DNA of 9,876 nucleotides from Rhodobacter sp. GTDB lineage: Bacteria; Pseudomonadota; Alphaproteobacteria; Rhodobacterales; Rhodobacteraceae. Below the pieces are notes generated by a model that searched no databases, was not told where the DNA came from, and saw nothing but the letters and a program-made list of their open reading frames with translations. Positions 5,797 to 9,876 of this stretch are shown here, piece after piece. The DNA lies in the NCBI GenBank assembly GCA_013824045.1, contig PNND01000495.1:1-9876 (forward strand), written 5' to 3'. The position numbers and the translations under genes were made by a program. The stretch's first letter is position 1; every line of letters starts with the position of its first letter.

Positions 5797-5811
5797 GTGT
5801 TTGATTTAAAG

Positions 5812-5851
5812 TGGTGGCGAGGGGGGGACTCGAACCCCCGACCCTGCGATT
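5812..5851. other. Probable attachment site (one element end)
   Basis: The 3' half of the tRNA gene (T-arm, acceptor 3' strand and CCA) abuts the element end. Integrases of this kind usually recombine in the anticodon or T-arm part of a tRNA and leave the gene intact because the element carries the 3' part. The second copy needed to define the core is outside the window, so these limits are approximate. Confidence 0.55.
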
Positions 5852-5888
5852 ATGAGTCGCATGCTCTAACCAACTGAGCTACCTAGCC
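5812..5888 (-). tRNA. tRNA with CAU anticodon, probably elongator tRNA-Met
   Basis: A complete 77-nt cloverleaf including encoded CCA (5812-5814). The D-arm is GCTC/GAGC, the anticodon stem TGCGA/TCGCA with loop CTCATAA (anticodon at 5852-5854), and the T-arm GGGGG TTCGAGT CCCCC. The 5' half (GGCTAGGTAGCTCAGTTGG) closely resembles bacterial elongator tRNA-Met, and it lacks the initiator's unpaired first base. A CAU anticodon could also be lysidine-modified tRNA-Ile2, which sequence alone does not exclude. Acceptor pair 4-69 is a U-C mismatch (69 at 5819); the other six pairs match. It is the integration target, with the int gene converging on it from 15 bp away. Confidence 0.93.
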
Positions 5889-5898
5889 ATTGGCGCGC

Positions 5899-5927
5899 TG
5901 CCTACAGACTCCCATGGATGGCGTCAA
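5899..5927 (-). promoter_or_regulatory. Probable sigma-70 promoter of the tRNA gene
   Basis: On the minus strand TTGACG (5922-5927) is followed after 17 bp by TAGGCA (5899-5904). Transcription would start near 5892, about four bases before the mature tRNA 5' end. The -35 is good; the -10 is weak but of a kind seen in GC-rich alphaproteobacteria. Confidence 0.5.
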
Positions 5928-5997
5928 GCCACCATCCGTCGCAACTTTCCGCAGGGCTCGCCTGCGCGCGGCACAGCCCCAGCCAACCTTCCGCACC

Positions 5998-6030
5998 GCG
6001 CATTCAAGAATGCGCCTTCAGGAATGCGCC
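5998..6030. repeat. 14-bp tandem duplication plus inverted repeat at the hyuA-like 3' end
   Basis: TTCAAGAATGCGCC (6003-6016) is followed directly by TTCAGGAATGCGCC (6017-6030), differing at one base. The right copy contains the stop codon of the hydantoinase-like gene. GCGCATTC (5998-6005) and GAATGCGC (6008-6015) form a perfect inverted repeat; on the minus strand this folds as a 7-bp stem with a CUUG loop. No T-run follows, so it is not a standard terminator, but it is the only hairpin seen after this gene in the 129-bp spacer. Confidence 0.6.
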
Positions 6031-8021
6031 ACGCGCGGACGGCCCGACGCCGTGACTGTCACCGTCGCCTCGATGAACATCGAACGCCCCTCTACCTCGG
6101 CCTCGCGCACGTCCCGCGCCACGCGCAGTTGAACCTCTTCCGCACCCGCTGCGCGCGCCCTCGCCTCGGCCTCTGCCAGCAGAGCCGTCTCCATCGCCGC
6201 CATCGCAGATTCACGGTCGGCAAAGGCCTGCAAGCCCTCTGCCAGATGGGCGACGAACCGCCCTTCGGCCGGGCTGGACACAAGCCCGCTCACCCGCTGG
6301 CTCACCTGCCCCACGACGGCGCCGATGGCATTGGCCACCCCGGCATGTTCCGGCAGAACCATGCGGCAGCCAAGCCGCGCGCCCACCGCCCCATAGTAAG
6401 ACCCGGCCGAAGCGCCCAGCCCGATCACCGGCACGCCCAGCCGCGCCGTGATCTCGACAATCCCGCGATGCTGCGACAGGCCCGCCGATGTCAGCCGATG
6501 CCGCGCCAGCGCTTCCGGCACCTCGCCCGCAAAAGCCGCATCCTCGGCAAAGGCGGCCTCCAGCAGGCAATCCACAGTCTGTTGCGTCAGCTGATCCACG
6601 ATCGCCTGCGCCAATGTTGCCGCATCCGGCGCGAACCGCTCGCCCCGCCCGTTGCGCCGCCGCGCCAGCAGGCGCACCGCCTTTTCCGCCGCCGCACCGT
6701 CCCAGGCCTCCAACCGGCCCAGCACATGGCTAGCATCCGATGGCGTCACACCGGAAATCATCACCAATCCCCGCGCCACCAGCCGCTCCAGCGCTGCCAC
6801 CTCCAACCGCGAGGTCAGCGCATTGCCCACCGGCATCGGCCCCGTTACCCGCCCCAGCACCGCCAGATCACGCGGCCCCAACCCGCCAGTATTGCCCCCC
6901 ATCGGGATCACGAACCGGCCGTCATATTCGCCCACCGCATCCGCCGAAAGCCAGCGATCCAGCGCCGCATGCACCATCGGCCCATGCTCCACCGCCAGCA
7001 GCGATACCGGCACCAGCCGCCGTGGCCCCAACCGCAACCCACCCTCCAGCCCCTCGGTGATCAGGTGCACTTCGCTGTCACCGCCCAGCCCCGTGGTCCG
7101 CATCGCCACCGCCTCGACCATGGTCCGGAACCCGCCCACCCGCGCGCCTTGCGGATCGATCTCCGGCAGGCCACCGCGCAGCAGGGCCACATCCGTCGTC
7201 GTGCCCCCAATGTCCGAGACCAGCGCATCCGCCTCCCCGGTCAGCCACCGCGCCCCCACAATACTGGCGGCCGGGCCGGACAGGATCGTCTCAATCGGCC
7301 GTTCGCGCACCATGGCGGCAGAGATCAGCGCCCCATCCCCCCGCACCACCATCAGCGGGGCCGCAATCCCCACCGCGTCCAGATGCCGCTCGCAGGCCGC
7401 CACCAGCCGGTCGATCATCCCGATCAGCCGCGCGTTCAGCACCGCTGTCAGCGCCCGCTTCGGCCCGTTCAGATTGGCCGACAACTCATGCGAACAGGTC
7501 ACCGGCCGCCCTGTGACCCTCCGGATCACTGCCCGCGCCGCCACCTCATGCGCTGGGTTGCGGGTGGCGAAACTGGCGGCCACCGCAAAGCCCACCACCT
7601 GATCGGCCAGAGCCGCCACCTCAGCCTCCAGCCGCACCAGATCAAGCGGCGCCGCCTCTGCCCCCGCATGGCTGTGCCCGCCCGCCAGATTGATCACCGG
7701 ATCGCCCTTAAGCGCCTCGATCAGCCCGCCCCGCTCCAGATCCGCAGCATCAAACCCGATGAAGACCAGTGCCACCCGGCCCCCCTGCCCCTCGACCAGC
7801 GCATTGGTGGCCAGCGTGGTGGAAAGCGACACAAGCGACACCTGCGCAGGCGCGACCCCAGCCCCCGCCAGCGCCGCATCCACGGCGCGGCCAATCCCCA
7901 GTGCCAGATCACCCCGCGTGGTCAGCGACTTTGCCGAACCGATCACACGAGTCGCAGCCTCATCCACGATCACCGCATCGGTATAAGTGCCGCCTGTATC
8001 CACGCCCAGAAAATACGCCAT
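6018..8021 (-). CDS. Hydantoinase/oxoprolinase family protein (HyuA-like)
   Basis: A 667-residue ATPase of the HyuA/5-oxoprolinase N-terminal family, which in known members uses ATP to open hydantoin- or oxoproline-type rings (or carboxylates ketones such as acetone). Family features: ASKHA phosphate-1 motif GVDTGGTYTD from residue 6; a Hydantoinase_A domain from about 200 with the second phosphate motif DIGGTTTD at 270-277; GLGASAGSYYG at 534-544. Length is normal for a complete protein. Substrate cannot be read from the sequence. A HyuB-type partner subunit, usual for this family, is not next to it: the tRNA lies downstream and selD upstream. The start ATG has only a weak AGG-rich ribosome site. 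Third positions are nearly all G/C, opening a long false frame on the other strand. Soluble, cytoplasmic. Confidence 0.9.
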   Translation of the reverse strand: MAYFLGVDTGGTYTDAVIVDEAATRVIGSAKSLTTRGDLALGIGRAVDAALAGAGVAPAQVSLVSLSTTLATNALVEGQGGRVALVFIGFDAADLERGGLIEALKGDPVINLAGGHSHAGAEAAPLDLVRLEAEVAALADQVVGFAVAASFATRNPAHEVAARAVIRRVTGRPVTCSHELSANLNGPKRALTAVLNARLIGMIDRLVAACERHLDAVGIAAPLMVVRGDGALISAAMVRERPIETILSGPAASIVGARWLTGEADALVSDIGGTTTDVALLRGGLPEIDPQGARVGGFRTMVEAVAMRTTGLGGDSEVHLITEGLEGGLRLGPRRLVPVSLLAVEHGPMVHAALDRWLSADAVGEYDGRFVIPMGGNTGGLGPRDLAVLGRVTGPMPVGNALTSRLEVAALERLVARGLVMISGVTPSDASHVLGRLEAWDGAAAEKAVRLLARRRNGRGERFAPDAATLAQAIVDQLTQQTVDCLLEAAFAEDAAFAGEVPEALARHRLTSAGLSQHRGIVEITARLGVPVIGLGASAGSYYGAVGARLGCRMVLPEHAGVANAIGAVVGQVSQRVSGLVSSPAEGRFVAHLAEGLQAFADRESAMAAMETALLAEAEARARAAGAEEVQLRVARDVREAEVEGRSMFIEATVTVTASGRPRVAHS

Positions 8022-8086
8022 CGCCTGCCTGCAAGACTGTTCCGCCCCGGCACCTAATGCGAAGACTGGCCAAGATCACCCCCGAA

Positions 8087-8227
8087 GGCGACTCAACAGG
8101 TCGCCAAAGCGGACTCGCGCGCAGAAACCGCGCCGGAATTTGACGCAAATTCCGGCCCTTCACGTCGCGTCACGTCGGAAAGGCGATTTTTGCCAACAAA
8201 AATCGCCGCAAAATCTGCGTCAGATTT
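8087..8227. repeat. Cluster of four short inverted repeats downstream of selD
   Basis: The 213-bp spacer between selD and the hyuA-like gene (8022-8234) holds four perfect inverted repeats. They are GGCGAC/GTCGCC (8087-8105, loop 7), an 11-bp stem at 8132-8142/8146-8156 (loop 3), an 11-bp stem GGCGATTTTTG at 8182-8192/8197-8207 (loop CCAA), and a 7-bp stem at 8211-8217/8221-8227 (loop 3). The second and fourth share the core TGACGCA in opposite orientations. CACGTCG also occurs twice (8161-8167, 8171-8177). The last hairpin starts 8 bases after the selD stop. They could end or stabilise the selD transcript; no long T-run is present, so intrinsic termination would be weak. No convincing promoter for the downstream gene was found. 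Confidence 0.6.
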
Positions 8228-8234
8228 CGCCCCC

Positions 8235-9876
8235 TCAATCCACATGCAGATAGGGCGCCCCCTCAACCACCACCCCGATCCGCACCGCCGGCACGCCCGC
8301 GCCCACCAACGCCGCCAGCACCGCCTCCGCCCGATCCTCCGGCACGGCCGCCAGCAAAGGCCCCGCGGTCTGCGGATCGAACAGCAACGCCCCGCGCGGG
8401 CCCTCCGGCACACTCATCCGCCCCATCACCGCCGCCCGGTTCGCGGGCGCGATGGAACTCGCCACCCCCTGCGCCGCCAAAGCCGCGGCCCCGTCCATCA
8501 AGGGCAGCCCCGCCAGCGAAACCCGCGCCGCCACACCCGATGCCTCCAGCATCTCCAGCAGATGCCCGGCCAGCCCGAACCCCGTCACATCCGTCATCGC
8601 ATTAGCCACCGGGGCCAGAATCCCCGCCGCCTTATCCTGCGGCACCGCCATTGCCGCCCAGCAGGCCGCCACCGCCTCACCGAAGATCGCGCCCGGGATA
8701 CGCGCCAGCGCCATATCCGCCGCCATGATCGTGCCAGACCCCAGCGCCTTGGTCAGGATCAGCACATCCCCCGGCCGCGCCCCCGCCTTGGTCACAGGCC
8801 GCACCGCCAGCCCGGTGATGGTGAACCCGATCGTCAGTTCCGCCCCCACCGTCGTATGCCCCCCCACGACATCCGCCCCCGCCGCGCCAAACACCTCGCC
8901 CGCCGCGTCCATGATCTCGGCCAGCATGTCGGCCTGCAGCACTTCTGACAGACGCGGCAGTGTCACCTGCGCCAGCGCCACCTGCGGCGCAGCCCCCATC
9001 GCCCAGATGTCGCCCAGCGCATGAATGGCCGCGATCCGCGCCATCAGCCGCGCATCCGCACAGGTCGCGCGCAGATGATCGGTGGTGATCACCTGCACCC
9101 CATCCCCATGCCGCAGCACCGCCGCATCATCCCCCGGCCCCGAGAGCACATCCCCCCGCATCGGCAGCGGCAACCCTCGCAGCGCATCGGTCAAGGCCCC
9201 CGGCCCCACCTTCGCCCCGCAGCCCCCGCAAAGCGGCTTCTCCCCCATCGCCTCCGCAAGTCCCAAAGCAGCAGGCACAGGAACCACCCGCTTCATCACG
9301 GGATAGGCGTCAAACTTCGCCATGAATGTCCGGTCGATCCGGTCCTTCAACCGCCACAACCACGCCCCGCCCGACCGCAGGCCGAACTTGTCCGCCACCG
9401 CCTCACGCGGCCCCAGCGAGACCAGCTTCAGATAATCCCGCTGCGGGTGGAACGGCTGCAACGGCAACCCCGCCGCCGCCGCCCGCAGATTGTGCAACAA
9501 CACAGGCGCCGCCCTCACGGCATAAACCCCTGCCTTGGCGCGCGGCGCATGGCTCAGATAGGCGCAGTCCCCCGCAGCAAAGATCGCCGGGTCCGATGTC
9601 TGCAGATGGCGGTCCACGGTGACAAAACCCGCCTCCACCTCCAACCCCGTCCCGGCCAACCACCCCTGTGGCCGCGCCCCCGCCACCGACAGGGTGAACT
9701 CCGACGCCAGCTTGGCGCCATCCGACAGCAGCACATGGTCCGCCCCCACCGCCACAGGCCGAACCCCTGTCAGAAGCGTCACCCCCGCCGCCTCCAACCG
9801 CGCCAGCAAGGTCGCCCGTGCCCGCGCCCCAATATTGGGCAGCGCCACCTCACCCTGCTCCAGCAGCGTCACCTGC
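8235..9876 (-). CDS. selD: Fused NADH-dehydrogenase-like flavoprotein and selenide, water dikinase (5' end missing)
   Basis: The visible 547 codons are the C-terminal part of a two-domain protein. From the right edge to about 9240 lies the end of a pyridine-nucleotide-disulfide oxidoreductase domain, with the FAD-contacting segment TSDPAIFAAGDCAYL. Then SelD begins at LCGGCGAK. SelD makes selenophosphate from selenide and ATP for selenocysteine or 2-selenouridine. Catalytic Cys is at 9219-9221 and Lys at 9210-9212. The second Cys of E. coli SelD (GCGCK) is Ala here. Other SelD blocks: GPGDDAAVL, TTDHL, HALGDIWAMGAAP, GGHTT, LTKALGSG, MTDVTGFGLAGHL and LFDPQTAG. The fusion is a known arrangement (TIGR03169-type domain before SelD); the flavoprotein half may supply reduced selenium, which is inferred. 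A GTG at 9872 is internal to the domain, not the true start. The gene ends in TGA at 8235-8237 with no sign of selenocysteine readthrough. Confidence 0.92.
   Translation of the reverse strand, partial: QVTLLEQGEVALPNIGARARATLLARLEAAGVTLLTGVRPVAVGADHVLLSDGAKLASEFTLSVAGARPQGWLAGTGLEVEAGFVTVDRHLQTSDPAIFAAGDCAYLSHAPRAKAGVYAVRAAPVLLHNLRAAAAGLPLQPFHPQRDYLKLVSLGPREAVADKFGLRSGGAWLWRLKDRIDRTFMAKFDAYPVMKRVVPVPAALGLAEAMGEKPLCGGCGAKVGPGALTDALRGLPLPMRGDVLSGPGDDAAVLRHGDGVQVITTDHLRATCADARLMARIAAIHALGDIWAMGAAPQVALAQVTLPRLSEVLQADMLAEIMDAAGEVFGAAGADVVGGHTTVGAELTIGFTITGLAVRPVTKAGARPGDVLILTKALGSGTIMAADMALARIPGAIFGEAVAACWAAMAVPQDKAAGILAPVANAMTDVTGFGLAGHLLEMLEASGVAARVSLAGLPLMDGAAALAAQGVASSIAPANRAAVMGRMSVPEGPRGALLFDPQTAGPLLAAVPEDRAEAVLAALVGAGVPAVRIGVVVEGAPYLHVD

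Larger units (their letters stand above)
1..5811. mobile_element. Partial prophage or integrative element, integrase end
   Basis: This stretch holds only small phage-type genes, an HNH endonuclease, a phage-type DNA methyltransferase and a tyrosine integrase, all on the plus strand with overlapping ends. It stops at the 3' end of a tRNA gene, a standard integration target. Beyond the tRNA the genes are housekeeping-like, on the other strand and richer in G/C at third positions. The opposite end, structural phage genes and second attachment site are not in the window, so phage and other integrative elements cannot be told apart. The exact edge depends on where the recombination core lies in the tRNA. 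Confidence 0.85.

Noticed and set aside
1..5811. Second attachment-site copy (repeat of the tRNA 3' end)
   Set aside because: No copy of the tRNA 3' sequence was seen elsewhere in the window; it should lie further left.
6652..7602. 316-codon plus-strand frame in the same region, rich in Ser, Pro and Thr
   Set aside because: Same cause: antisense shadow of the hyuA-like gene without a ribosome site or motif.
6024..8057. 677-codon open frame on the plus strand, antisense to the hyuA-like gene
   Set aside because: Its product is a Pro/Arg/His-rich string with no domain. It mirrors a well-supported ATPase gene, and such frames arise when third positions are nearly all G/C.
8182..8207. Intrinsic terminator of selD
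   Set aside because: The hairpin is perfect but is followed by only TTT on the transcript strand, so I list it as part of the repeat cluster and not as a terminator.
8235..8240. Selenocysteine readthrough at the selD TGA
   Set aside because: The frame reaches another TGA after four codons, and no SECIS-like need is evident; the product already ends where SelD proteins normally end.
8190..9024. Long plus-strand frames opposite selD
   Set aside because: Low-complexity Arg/His/Pro or Ala/Ser/Pro products; the minus-strand SelD motifs are unmistakable.

Overview
The window joins two kinds of DNA. Positions 1 to about 5811 are the integrase-proximal end of a prophage or related integrative element. 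Positions 5812-9876 are ordinary chromosome of a high-GC alphaproteobacterium, most likely Rhodobacteraceae. That assignment rests on the style of the tRNA, the SelD fusion, the almost entirely G/C third codon positions of the right-hand genes and the flavour of the phage proteins. No database search was run. The boundary is a tRNA gene with anticodon CAU on the minus strand. Its 3' end lies 15 bp from the integrase stop codon, the classic layout of an element integrated into a tRNA 3' end with int next to the junction. The far end of the element is outside the window.

Element side (66-5796, all plus strand): an intrinsic terminator (3-39) is followed by an unbroken head-to-tail series of 17 genes. 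Nearly all adjoin by ATGA, GTGA or TGATG overlaps of 1-8 bases; the only gap is 4 bases. The series begins with a small helical phage protein and an HNH homing-type endonuclease. The endonuclease is out of frame near 1073, so the raw sequence shows an artificial 484-codon fusion with the next gene, a phage-type adenine-N6 DNA methyltransferase (DPPW-like motif IV, here NPPF). Then come small proteins of mostly unknown function: two small CxxC zinc-ribbon-like proteins, three proteins of 30-45 residues with one membrane segment each, and a strongly acidic 140-residue protein. A small basic/helical gene just before int may be the excisionase. The last gene is a tyrosine recombinase with all catalytic residues visible. 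It overlaps the preceding gene and best starts at GTG 4699. Several of the smallest genes are under 60 codons and easily missed by gene callers.

Host side (5812-9876, all minus strand): the tRNA has its own plausible sigma-70 promoter. Next, against coordinate order, are an orphan HyuA-type hydantoinase/oxoprolinase ASKHA ATPase (667 residues) and the 3' part of a fused NADH-dehydrogenase-like flavoprotein/SelD gene, whose start lies beyond the right edge. The 213-bp spacer between selD and the hyuA-like gene carries four inverted repeats. The selD fusion makes selenophosphate for selenoprotein or selenouridine synthesis; its functional link to the hydantoinase is unproven.

The most useful re-examinations are the HNH/methyltransferase frameshift with a CCC-G slippery-looking site, the tRNA acceptor mismatch that may be an integration scar, the direct repeats at the end of int, the microprotein set, and the hairpin cluster downstream of selD. 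I found no CRISPR array, insertion sequence, rRNA or clearly recognisable new defence system.
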